Below are positions 1 through 6,639 of a stretch of 64,000 nucleotides of DNA, piece by piece. The stretch lies in the NCBI GenBank assembly GCA_023665245.1, contig JAMPEH010000007.1, positions 26,644 to 90,643 on the forward strand, given 5' to 3'. The DNA comes from Muribaculaceae bacterium. Lineage in GTDB: Bacteria; Pseudomonadota; Alphaproteobacteria; Rs-D84. Under the pieces are notes generated by a model. That model ran no database searches. It was not told the origin of the DNA and was given only the letters and a program-made list of their open reading frames with translations. Position 1 is the first letter of the stretch, and the number at the start of each line of letters is the position of its first letter. The position numbers were made by a program, and so were the translations under genes.

Positions 1-20
1 GTTTTCCATGGCGGTTTTTT
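1..20 (+). promoter_or_regulatory. Possible 3' end of a leader terminator before the first gene (cut by window edge)
   Basis: The first bases end in GGCGGTTTTTT, which looks like the descending half of an intrinsic terminator. The leaders of the sibling Cys-rich genes (for example at 11345-11561 and 59984-60190) end in the same kind of ACCGxC...GxCGGT plus T-run hairpin, about 30-50 bases before the start codon. This is therefore probably the tail of another copy, but the 5' part lies outside the window. Confidence 0.4.
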
Positions 21-51
21 AACAAACCAAATATAAAATGGGGGATAAAAT

Positions 52-741
52 ATGAGAAAAATTATCACATTGGCGATTATAATTGCCATAACACCACATA
101 TCTGTACACGTGCATTCGGCAGCGCTGCGACCATAGATTATTGTTCACTTGCTGGCGTGACCCCAGGAAACAGTTGCACATCATCAACTGCACCAGGTAC
201 TGTGACTGTCGCCACCACGTGTATATCTGCATCTGCAGGCTGCAAGTATTGGAGTTGCCCCAGGACCCAGAACTGTACCTGTTCGCCCAATGGATGTACG
301 TCCACCGGTGGTGGCACCACTATCACCGATTGCAGTGGTACAACATGCAATCCAACATGGGGCAGTATTGATACCACGACACATACGCAACAGGGCCAAT
401 CACGCAAGCCTGATACCAGCAACAATTGTGCATGTATTAATAGCACCAGTGGCATTGCTGGTGGCATCATATATCGCTGTATTGCTGGATACTATGATAC
501 GAGCACCAGTGCCGCGGTATTGGAGGGAACGAAACCAACATGCGAACAGTGCCCATCATGGGGTAATAATGATGTCGCCGGTCAATCGACCACTGGCATA
601 ACCGCCAGCCCATCTAACCGTGGCATAACATCATGCTATATCCCATATAATACAGACATCACAGATGACACCGGCCTGTACGTGTTTAGTCCCCAGACTG
701 TTATGCAGAAATTGAAAGCCGGGTGCCATTATATCAAATAG
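52..741 (+). CDS. Secreted Cys-rich protein, family with C-terminal CxxCP/CYI/DxTG domain
   Basis: This 229-residue protein has a Sec signal peptide (basic start, hydrophobic core, cleavage after about residue 23) and a mature chain rich in Cys, Thr, Ser and Gly. Its C-terminal part carries GYYD, then CEQCP (about residues 163-167), TSCYIP and DDTGLYVF, and it ends near a final Cys (GCHYIK). The same order of motifs recurs in the genes at 9136, 10596, 17965, 22486, 23342 and 59468, so this is a paralogous family. Paired cysteines suggest a disulfide-stabilised protein outside the cytoplasm. I do not recognise a named function. The start follows GGGGGA. A strong terminator lies just behind it. 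Confidence 0.75.
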   Translation: MRKIITLAIIIAITPHICTRAFGSAATIDYCSLAGVTPGNSCTSSTAPGTVTVATTCISASAGCKYWSCPRTQNCTCSPNGCTSTGGGTTITDCSGTTCNPTWGSIDTTTHTQQGQSRKPDTSNNCACINSTSGIAGGIIYRCIAGYYDTSTSAAVLEGTKPTCEQCPSWGNNDVAGQSTTGITASPSNRGITSCYIPYNTDITDDTGLYVFSPQTVMQKLKAGCHYIK

Positions 742-749
742 TCATATAT

Positions 750-770
750 CCCCCGTTTGGGGGTTTTTTT
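750..770 (+). terminator. Intrinsic terminator after the first Cys-rich gene
   Basis: The hairpin CCCCCGTTTGGGGG is followed by seven T residues, nine bases after the stop codon. It separates the secreted-protein gene from the MotA/OmpA pair. Confidence 0.85.
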
Positions 771-869
771 ATACGATTTGTATCCTGGAAAATCGTGGAA
801 ATCTCTATTGACATTATTTGCACGATTTTACTATTATTTAATTATATAACTGTGGGGGAACATAAACAG

Positions 870-1616
870 ATGACAAATTATTTTCACAGAAATCTGAACC
901 GGATGGCTTTATTTACGGCATTGCTGGCCATTGGGTTGATATTGTTTCGCGCACCATTTTTAAAAATTGCGGTGTCAAATTTGTATCTGAATGGTATCAT
1001 TATTGGTACAACTATTTTCGGTATTGGATTGTGTTTTGTTGAAATGTTCAAATTATTGCCTGAATATAAATGGTTGCATGCGTATATTGGGGGACGTCGG
1101 CGCATTGCATTGCCACCACAATTGTTGCGGCCGGTGGCAATTATGCTGCACAATCGTCCGCGTCAGATTTCTGCATCGGCACTGGGGGGCATGATGGATA
1201 TGATTCAAATGCGATTCGAAGATTCACGCGAATCTGTCCGGTATATAACAAATACTTTGATATTTTTGGGCTTATTGGGCACATTTTGGGGATTGATTTT
1301 AACTGTTGGTGGTTTTGCCGATTTGATGACCAATTTAAACTTTGCAGACGATTCGGTCTTGTTGGCCATGCAACAGGGATTGACAAAGCCTTTATCCGGG
1401 ATGGGAACCGCATTTACCAGTTCGTTGTTGGGATTGGGGGGCAGTTTGACCATCGGATTTTTAGGATTACAGGTGCAATTGGCGCAAAATTCAATCTTTA
1501 ATGAATTAGAAGATTATTTCGCGGCGCACACGCATGTTGCCGCCCCGCAAAATATCGATACAACAATTATAACAGATTTTGCGTCCGCGCCTGATGTGCC
1601 CCGCACACAAATATAA
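870..1616 (+). CDS. MotA/TolQ/ExbB-family proton-channel protein
   Basis: This 248-residue inner-membrane protein has hydrophobic segments at about residues 12-26, 38-60, 125-150 and 178-202. The last two contain the Gly-rich LGLLGTFWGL and GMGTAFTSSLLGLGGS stretches typical of the MotA/TolQ/ExbB family, which couples proton flow to work on the cell wall or outer membrane. The ATG at 870 is chosen because GGGGGA lies 9 bases upstream. An in-frame extension reaches back into the previous terminator. The OmpA/MotB-like partner follows after 28 bases, so the two form an operon. No flagellar genes are near, so the pair is more likely an envelope-energising module than a flagellar stator. Confidence 0.8.
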   Translation: MTNYFHRNLNRMALFTALLAIGLILFRAPFLKIAVSNLYLNGIIIGTTIFGIGLCFVEMFKLLPEYKWLHAYIGGRRRIALPPQLLRPVAIMLHNRPRQISASALGGMMDMIQMRFEDSRESVRYITNTLIFLGLLGTFWGLILTVGGFADLMTNLNFADDSVLLAMQQGLTKPLSGMGTAFTSSLLGLGGSLTIGFLGLQVQLAQNSIFNELEDYFAAHTHVAAPQNIDTTIITDFASAPDVPRTQI

Positions 1617-1644
1617 ACAAGGCCCAAGAAGAGAGAGAACATAC

Positions 1645-2757
1645 ATGATAAACATCCGTTATCGCGACAGAACGAATACATGGCCGGCATTTGTTGACCT
1701 GTTTTCCAACCTGGTTATCATTTTGATATTCTTGTTGATTGTGTTTGTATTTTTATGGACAACAACCAGTGTTTTTAACAAAAGCACTGGCGCAAAAACT
1801 GTTGCAGAATTAAAAGAAACCAATGCTGCCCAGGCAGAACGTATTCAACAGATGACTGCAGATGAAGAAGAAGCCAAACGTTTGTTAATCTTGGCACGTA
1901 AAGAATTGGAAAATCTGGAATCGGACAAGGCGGCCCTGACTACTGAAATCCAGGAAATGGATTTAAGTATCGAAGACTTGATTTCTGCATACGAATCCCA
2001 GGTTGTTGCAATGCAATCCCAGGGTGAACAGATGCAGGCCATGATTGCAGATTTAACATCGCAACTGAATCAGGCAAATCTGGATAAACAGCATACTGCG
2101 GAATTGGAACAAGAACGCAAAAAATTACAGGATGAAATGGTTGCCCAGCGTGCGTCTTTGTCAGACCAATTGGCAAAATTGCAAGCCGCACTGGATGCCG
2201 CCGAAGAAAAATCGCGTGACCAAGAAATCCAGTATGTTGAAATGTCAACACGCCTGAACAAGGCATTGGCGGACAAGGTTGCAGAATTAAACAGCATGGC
2301 AAAATATCAGTCCGCTTTTTACAAGGCGATTAAAGAGGCATTAGGCGATAACACTGCAATTAAACAAGAAGGTGACCGCTTTATCGTCCCCAGTGACATT
2401 CTGTTTGCCAGTGGTTCGTATACAATATCCCCAGATGGTAAAAATCAATTGCAAACAATTGCAAATGTTATCAAAAATCTGGAAAATGAAATTCCGGCGG
2501 ACGTTAAATGGTTAATCCGAATTGATGGTCATACGGATAACAAGGCGGTTATACCGGGGACACGTGGCTATCGCAATAATATGCAATTATCGTTGTTGCG
2601 TGCGACGGCGGTTGTTGATGAATTGGCACGGGCCGGCGTTGCACGGACGCGCATGTTGCCCAGTGGTTTTGGCGATTTGCATCCGTTTGTGTCGGGCAAT
2701 ACGCCGGCCGACCTGCAAAAGAATCGCCGTATTGAATTACAATTAACGAATCAGTAA
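1645..2757 (+). CDS. OmpA/MotB-like protein with long coiled coil (partner of the MotA-like protein)
   Basis: This 370-residue protein has one N-terminal membrane anchor (about residues 14-40, beginning with a WPAFVDLFSNLVII stretch), a Glu/Lys/Gln-rich coiled coil over about residues 55-230, and a C-terminal OmpA-type peptidoglycan-binding domain. That domain carries the RIDGHTDN motif and the terminal NRRIELQL motif. Anchor, spacer and OmpA domain match MotB-type partners of MotA/ExbB channels. The long coiled coil would span the periplasm to the cell wall. ATG 1645 has AGAGAGA upstream. Gene order with the previous entry is typical of alphaproteobacterial envelope pairs. Exact substrate unknown. 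Confidence 0.8.
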   Translation: MINIRYRDRTNTWPAFVDLFSNLVIILIFLLIVFVFLWTTTSVFNKSTGAKTVAELKETNAAQAERIQQMTADEEEAKRLLILARKELENLESDKAALTTEIQEMDLSIEDLISAYESQVVAMQSQGEQMQAMIADLTSQLNQANLDKQHTAELEQERKKLQDEMVAQRASLSDQLAKLQAALDAAEEKSRDQEIQYVEMSTRLNKALADKVAELNSMAKYQSAFYKAIKEALGDNTAIKQEGDRFIVPSDILFASGSYTISPDGKNQLQTIANVIKNLENEIPADVKWLIRIDGHTDNKAVIPGTRGYRNNMQLSLLRATAVVDELARAGVARTRMLPSGFGDLHPFVSGNTPADLQKNRRIELQLTNQ

Positions 2758-2762
2758 TTACT

Positions 2763-2790
2763 AAAAATCCCACCATTTGGTGGGATTTTT
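2763..2790. terminator. Bidirectional terminator between convergent genes
   Basis: AAAAATCCCACC, a short loop and GGTGGGATTTTT form a near-perfect palindrome. It has A-runs and T-runs on both sides and lies between the stop codons of the OmpA-like gene (+) and the BOF gene (-). It can serve both strands. Confidence 0.85.
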
Positions 2791-2813
2791 AATTTTTTAG
2801 ACAACCAATTTGA

Positions 2814-3191
2814 TTATTTCACTAATTCAACATAATCAACATCAATTTCCGTGGTCAGCAGGCCTTTATCAACATCGCCACGCAGAATAACGATGTCATT
2901 TGGTGTGACGTTTACACCACGCCAATCGTCATCATCAATTTCAACAATAATTGTATCGGCATCGTCTTGAAACATGTATTTTTCATCACCTGTGCGTTTT
3001 ACAATCTTGCCCTTGACAACAACAGGCGTATCGTCGCGCATTTCTTTGACCTGGGTTGTGGTGACAATTGTTTGTGTGCCATCAACAAATCCACCATTGG
3101 AAACAGTCGTCACAGATTCTTCAACGAAACCTGCATTTGCCGCACCCGCTGCCAGAACCATACCAATTGTAAATATAGAAATCCGTTTCAT
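2814..3191 (-). CDS. Periplasmic BOF (YgiW/YdeI-type OB-fold) protein
   Basis: This 125-residue protein has a signal peptide (cleavage after AANA, about residue 20). The mature part resembles the bacterial OB-fold (BOF) family of YgiW and YdeI: VKGKIVKRTGDEKYMFQD, then a DTIIVEIDDDDW strand and a VTPNDIVILRGDVDK strand. In enterobacteria such proteins are periplasmic and linked to stress tolerance. The ligand is not established. It is monocistronic, with the bidirectional terminator at its 3' side and the XRE regulator upstream on the same strand. Confidence 0.75.
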   Translation of the reverse strand: MKRISIFTIGMVLAAGAANAGFVEESVTTVSNGGFVDGTQTIVTTTQVKEMRDDTPVVVKGKIVKRTGDEKYMFQDDADTIIVEIDDDDWRGVNVTPNDIVILRGDVDKGLLTTEIDVDYVELVK

Positions 3192-3298
3192 ATTGTTTCT
3201 CCTTTGTTTTATTTGTTTATTTTTATTATCCGTGTTTGAAATATTATATCACATCAAAATACAAAAAAGACTAGGAAAAATTTATATGTTTTGAAAGT

Positions 3299-3652
3299 TT
3301 ATTTATCCATATTTGTTAGTGCATTTGTGATTTGCAAGATTAATTTGCGACGATTTGGTGTCGTGCGATACATCGCGGTCATAACGTACAAAACATCCTT
3401 GTCATGCAAGTATGTTTTGTCTGGTTCTGTTAACAATACAGATACTGGCATTTTAAAGGCATCGGCAATAGATTTTAATCGTGACACAGAAATGCGATTG
3501 CTGCCAGTTTCATATTTTTGTATTTGCTGAAAAGTGACACCGGTCTTGGCAGCCAAATCTTTTTGTGACATACCAAAACGTAATCGTATTAATTGAATTA
3601 ATCGTCCTATATGTAAATCATAGTCTGTTGTTGCAAAAGTTTTTTCAGACAT
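3299..3652 (-). CDS. XRE-family helix-turn-helix transcriptional regulator
   Basis: This 117-residue protein has a Cro/CI-type HTH over about residues 15-70: IGRLIQLIRLRFGMSQKDLA, then FQQIQKYETGSNRISVSRL. It is followed by a short C-terminal helical tail. No sensor domain is seen. ATG 3652 (MSEKT) is preferred because GGGGA lies 8 bases upstream. The longer reading would need a TTG. The gene has the same kind of structured, terminator-containing leader as several secreted Cys-rich protein genes here (3716-3890). It may therefore belong to, or control, that regulon. This is inference from the shared leader. Confidence 0.85.
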   Translation of the reverse strand: MSEKTFATTDYDLHIGRLIQLIRLRFGMSQKDLAAKTGVTFQQIQKYETGSNRISVSRLKSIADAFKMPVSVLLTEPDKTYLHDKDVLYVMTAMYRTTPNRRKLILQITNALTNMDK

Positions 3653-3672
3653 TGCATAATTCCCCAAGGTTA

Positions 3673-3715
3673 GGATGTGGGGGATGTTATTTATTTCTTA
3701 GATTTATTGCCCCCA
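3673..3715 (-). promoter_or_regulatory. Hairpin just before the start codon of the XRE gene
   Basis: GTGGGGG and CCCCCAC are 7-bp complementary arms around an A/T-rich loop, located between the leader terminator and the start codon. The CCCCCAC arm could also pair with the GTGGGGG at the 5' end of the same leader. An extra layer of folding control is possible but not shown. Confidence 0.45.
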
Positions 3716-3890
3716 CATAAAAATAAAACCACCCGTGATTAATCAAGAGTGGGATTGGAAGTTAGAAGCTATTCTCACAGAAATAGTGTTGTTTATTCAA
3801 TATATTCACAACCATCCAATCCCCAATAGGAATTGGAAGTTTTATGTCTTTACGGACACTGTGAGTTTTACGGGCTTCTAACCCCCACGT
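3716..3890 (-). promoter_or_regulatory. Structured leader RNA, class I, upstream of the XRE regulator
   Basis: On the minus strand, GTTAGAAG near the 5' end pairs with CTTCTAAC (P1), and CTCACAG pairs with CTGTGAG (P2). A TGTC...GACA hairpin follows. The class I core is GTTGTGAATAT...GAATAAACAAC, an arm pair closing a conserved GTGAATA/GAATAA loop. ATTGGA of a TCCAAT...ATTGGA hairpin can instead pair with TTCCAATCCC after P1. That region leads into a CCAC...GTGG hairpin and TTTTATTTTT (3722-3753). P1 and P2 are made of different bases in the other copies (8913, 24143, 39271), which supports real RNA structure. No known riboswitch recognised. Confidence 0.75.
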
Positions 3891-3913
3891 TGGCAACGCA
3901 CCAACGCATGTGT

Positions 3914-3919
3914 ATTATA
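3914..3919 (-). promoter_or_regulatory. -10 element for the XRE leader
   Basis: A perfect TATAAT on the minus strand lies about 25 bases before the leader's first helix. A recognisable -35 is not obvious. It would start transcription near 3907, just ahead of a CGTTGG...CCAACG hairpin. Confidence 0.5.
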
Positions 3920-3960
3920 TCATACTATATACAGAAAAATCTATGATTTTGTAATGCCCG

Positions 3961-4093
3961 CGGTTCTTCGTCCGACCAGACAATGATAAAAATGTCCTGG
4001 TCGGATTGTTCACTGCGTTCACCACTCGTAAGCACTCGACTACACTTTGTTTGTCTCGTGAACTCGTATGCGAACCGACAACGTGTCGGTTCG
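3961..4093. repeat. tRNA-derived fragments and inverted repeats downstream of tRNA-Leu(CAA)
   Basis: Two inverted repeats occur here: TCCGACCAGACA against TGTCCTGGTCGGA (3971-4005), and CGAACCGAC against GTCGGTTCG (4071-4093). Both reuse the T-arm and acceptor sequence of the neighbouring tRNA-Leu (GTGTCGGTTCGAG and GTCCGACCAG). No protein is convincing between 3912 and 4115. Degenerate tRNA-end copies may be traces of past integration or slippage at the tRNA 3' end. Confidence 0.5.
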
Positions 4094-4115
4094 AGAACTA
4101 TACACAAAAACACCA

Positions 4116-4152
4116 GAATAAAAAAATACCCCAAAAGGGGTACTTTTTTATT
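4116..4152 (-). terminator. Terminator of tRNA-Leu(CAA)
   Basis: On the minus strand, GTACCCC TTTT GGGGTATTTTTTTATT lies directly behind the encoded CCA of the tRNA, a clear intrinsic terminator. Confidence 0.85.
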
Positions 4153-4153
4153 C

Positions 4154-4238
4154 TGGTGGCCCTGGTCGGACTCGAACCGACACTCCTTGCAGAACTTGAT
4201 TTTGAGTCAAGCGCGTCTACCAATTCCGCCACGGGGCC
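4154..4238 (-). tRNA. tRNA-Leu (anticodon CAA)
   Basis: This 85-base cloverleaf has a long variable arm of class II type and an anticodon stem CTTGA/TCAAG with loop CTCAAAA, so the anticodon is CAA reading UUG. The T-arm is GTCGG TTCGAGT CCGAC and the CCA is encoded. The acceptor stem has one apparent C-A mismatch at pair 6-67. UUG is a heavily used Leu codon in the genes of this window, consistent with a dedicated tRNA. Confidence 0.95.
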
Positions 4239-4255
4239 AAAACCGTCCGCATTTA

Positions 4256-4627
4256 TTATTTTGCGGCTGTTTTGCTTTCGACCTTTTTAACCAGGCGTGC
4301 ACTGCGGTTTGGTTTGTGTGCTGGCTTTTTTGCCGGCGCTGCCGCTTTGCCTTGTTTCTTTTCAATGGCTTTTTTAATTGCAGCCATATCTTCGGTCAAG
4401 CGTGATACTGGTTTCGCCATTACATATGCGTCCAGACCGCCATGCTTGGTCAATGTGCGCAGGCCAGCCGTTGAAATACGCAATGAGAAATCGCGATTTA
4501 AAATATCACTGTGGAACTTTAATTTTTGCAAATTTGGCAAGAATGTGCGTTTTGTATGACGCATAGAGTGGGAAACGTTCATCCCAACTTCTGTTTTCTT
4601 ACCGGTCACTTTACATACACGTGGCAT
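4256..4627 (-). CDS. rpmB: 50S ribosomal protein L28, with long basic tail
   Basis: The 123-residue product begins MPRVCKVTGKKTEVGMNVSH and contains the L28 pattern RTFLPNLQKLKF...LRISTAGLRTLTKHGGLDAYV. The core is ribosomal protein L28 of the large subunit. The C-terminal part (about residues 90-123) is an Ala/Lys/Pro-rich tail that makes the protein longer than most L28. The start at 4627 gives the canonical N-terminus. In-frame sequence further upstream is not conserved-looking. It lies directly upstream of tRNA-Leu on the same strand. Confidence 0.95.
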   Translation of the reverse strand: MPRVCKVTGKKTEVGMNVSHSMRHTKRTFLPNLQKLKFHSDILNRDFSLRISTAGLRTLTKHGGLDAYVMAKPVSRLTEDMAAIKKAIEKKQGKAAAPAKKPAHKPNRSARLVKKVESKTAAK

Positions 4628-4697
4628 ATTAATAATCCTTTTAACTCGGCATAATTTATAACAAAAATAAAATAAAGTCAAGTAATGTTTTCATATT

Positions 4698-5042
4698 TTA
4701 TTTATTTGTCATGTTTTTACGCGTGGCAGATTTTGGCAATGGCAATATACGTGCCAGTTCGCGGACTAAATCAATGGCTAAATCTGCGTTTTCAATATCT
4801 AAAATATAGTGTGGTTTTGCGCCGTTATATGGGATGCCTAATTCGGGGGAAATGCCATGTGTGGTAAAGATATTTAATGTAGCTGGCATTTGCTTTACAT
4901 ACACTGTATCGTCGCACACCAGTAATACGGGACGGTCATCACAGTATAACATATATTCACCAAACATTTTTCGGTATCTGATGTTTCCGGCGGCTTGTAC
5001 TTGGTCTGATACAAACTGGATAAATTCTGCGCTGGTTGCCAT
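4698..5042 (-). CDS. TfoX N-terminal-domain protein
   Basis: This 114-residue protein matches the TfoX/Sxy N-terminal domain: an N-terminal FIQFVSDQVQ helix, then YRKMFGEYMLYCDDRPVLLVCDD and VYVKQ, and a later GAKPHYILD strand. TfoX/Sxy promotes competence genes in some gammaproteobacteria. Stand-alone N-domains like this one are widespread, and a competence role cannot be assumed. The gene follows the DUF4301 gene after 2 bases, so both are probably co-transcribed and translationally linked. Confidence 0.8.
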   Translation of the reverse strand: MATSAEFIQFVSDQVQAAGNIRYRKMFGEYMLYCDDRPVLLVCDDTVYVKQMPATLNIFTTHGISPELGIPYNGAKPHYILDIENADLAIDLVRELARILPLPKSATRKNMTNK

Positions 5043-5044
5043 GA

Positions 5045-6493
5045 TTATTCGCCTTGGTGGGTTGTGTCTAACAGGTCACAAATCGTTTTAACTGGGGTAA
5101 ATGTTTCGATTGGCGTTTCGACAAAAATTGTATTCCAGTGCGCCATTGCGCCGTTCCATAGGCCCGGACGTTCCATCGCGCGCAGTGGGCGACCGTTTTT
5201 AGATTTTTCAGAAATAAATCCGGCCGACGCGTCGATGAATTCGGTCAGGTTGAATTTGTGACCCGTGATATCGCGGGTGGCGCAAACCAAATCTGTTGGG
5301 CTGAAAAATTCGCCTTGGGTTAATATATTCATGCTTTCCGGTGCGATTTGGCCGGGTTCGACGATTTGCAGTGATTCTGTGTCGTTTGCGTCCGTGACCC
5401 AGAACGGGCCGCCACCGGGGGCACCGGTATTTTTTATTATACCGCATACGCGCAGTGGTCTGTTCAATATACCGCGCAGTGTTGTGGCGTTGTTGGATGT
5501 GGTTGTTATGCCTAAATTTTTATTTATAAATTCTGCCACCGCCGCCAGGTTGGCTGTGCCGTTATCAATTTGGCGTATATATTCAAATATTTTTTCTTGG
5601 GTTTTAACAGCGATTCCCGCCAACATTTTTTTATTATATACGGTTATATCACGTGCGTTATCCGGGCAGATATTATCAATGTTTTTTATAAAGATTAAAT
5701 CCGCATCAATATTGTTCAGGTTTTCAATTAATGCACCGTGGCCTGCCGGTCGAAACAGCAGTGTGCCATCGTCATTGCGGAACGGTGTGTTGTCCATATT
5801 CGCGGCGATTGTGTCTGTCTGTGGCAACTGGTGCGACATTGTTATATTGAATTTAGTATCAAATTGTTGCGCGTATTTATCAGTGATATCTGCGAACAGT
5901 TTTTCAAAGCCGTTTCGGTGTTCGGGTGATACGGTAAAGTGAATATTTGTTTCATCATTTGCGCCGCGGGCGTACAGGGCGCCTTCTATAAAATGTTCGG
6001 CGGCCGCGGTGCGGGATTCTGTTTCATATTTATGAAACGCAATCAGTGCCTTAGGGCTGGCGCCATAATTCAGGCCGCGTGGTGTCAGTATGCATTCAAT
6101 AATATCGCGGTCTGTTGGGGCGACGGGCAGATATTTTTTTAATTCGTCATAAAATGCGAACTTTTCAATGTTATCCAGAACTGTTTGTGTCGTTTTATTA
6201 ATCGCACCCGAATCCAGAAATGCGTATAAATCTTTGAACATACGGGTGGCGGCGCCGGATGCCGGGACAAACTTTACAATTTTGTGTGTTTTTGCATATT
6301 CATCGTATGTTTCGATTGCGTGGGTTGCGGTATCGTTATCTGGGGTAATAATCCCGTCGCCAACGATTGCCGGGCGATTAATTTTTGCATATGGAAATCC
6401 GGTCTGAAAGTCCTGCAATTGCGATATTATTATGTCGACAGTCAATCCGTGGTCTGTGATTTGTTTGATATCATTATCGGAAAATTTTGTCAT
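5045..6493 (-). CDS. DUF4301-family protein
   Basis: This 482-residue cytoplasmic protein resembles DUF4301. Visible features are FVPASGAATRMFKDLYAFLD near residues 75-95, DGTLLFRPAGHGALIENLN, DADLIFIKNIDNI, and RVCGIIKNTGAPGGGPFWV. The Gly-rich PASGAATRM and FRPAGHGALI stretches and the DLIFIKNID strand resemble nucleotidyltransferase-like folds, so a sugar-nucleotide role is conceivable. No reaction is established. ATG 6493 follows a GGGGG stretch. The gene diverges from clpB and leads the TfoX-N gene. Confidence 0.7.
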   Translation of the reverse strand: MTKFSDNDIKQITDHGLTVDIIISQLQDFQTGFPYAKINRPAIVGDGIITPDNDTATHAIETYDEYAKTHKIVKFVPASGAATRMFKDLYAFLDSGAINKTTQTVLDNIEKFAFYDELKKYLPVAPTDRDIIECILTPRGLNYGASPKALIAFHKYETESRTAAAEHFIEGALYARGANDETNIHFTVSPEHRNGFEKLFADITDKYAQQFDTKFNITMSHQLPQTDTIAANMDNTPFRNDDGTLLFRPAGHGALIENLNNIDADLIFIKNIDNICPDNARDITVYNKKMLAGIAVKTQEKIFEYIRQIDNGTANLAAVAEFINKNLGITTTSNNATTLRGILNRPLRVCGIIKNTGAPGGGPFWVTDANDTESLQIVEPGQIAPESMNILTQGEFFSPTDLVCATRDITGHKFNLTEFIDASAGFISEKSKNGRPLRAMERPGLWNGAMAHWNTIFVETPIETFTPVKTICDLLDTTHQGE

Positions 6494-6569
6494 TTGGCCC
6501 CCTGTATTAATCATGATGCTAATACAAAATAATCCGTATCGCAACATGTTTGGGTTTTGATACCTGTAT

Positions 6570-6597
6570 CTTGAAAGGCAAAAAAATGCAACTATAT
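6570..6597 (+). promoter_or_regulatory. RpoH-type heat-shock promoter of clpB
   Basis: CTTGAA (6570-6575), a 16-base spacer and CTATAT (6592-6597) match the alphaproteobacterial sigma-32 consensus CTTGAM-N16/17-CYTATNT. Position and gene (clpB) fit heat-shock control. Confidence 0.75.
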
Positions 6598-6639
6598 AAA
6601 GGATAACAAAAATTAATAAAACGTTAAGGAGGATTTACA

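Noticed and set aside
870..2757. MotA-like plus OmpA/MotB-like pair as a Zorya-type defence system (ZorA/ZorB)
   Set aside because: The MotA-like protein lacks the long cytoplasmic tail of ZorA, there are no ZorC/ZorD or ZorE genes beside it, and neighbours are ordinary envelope genes.
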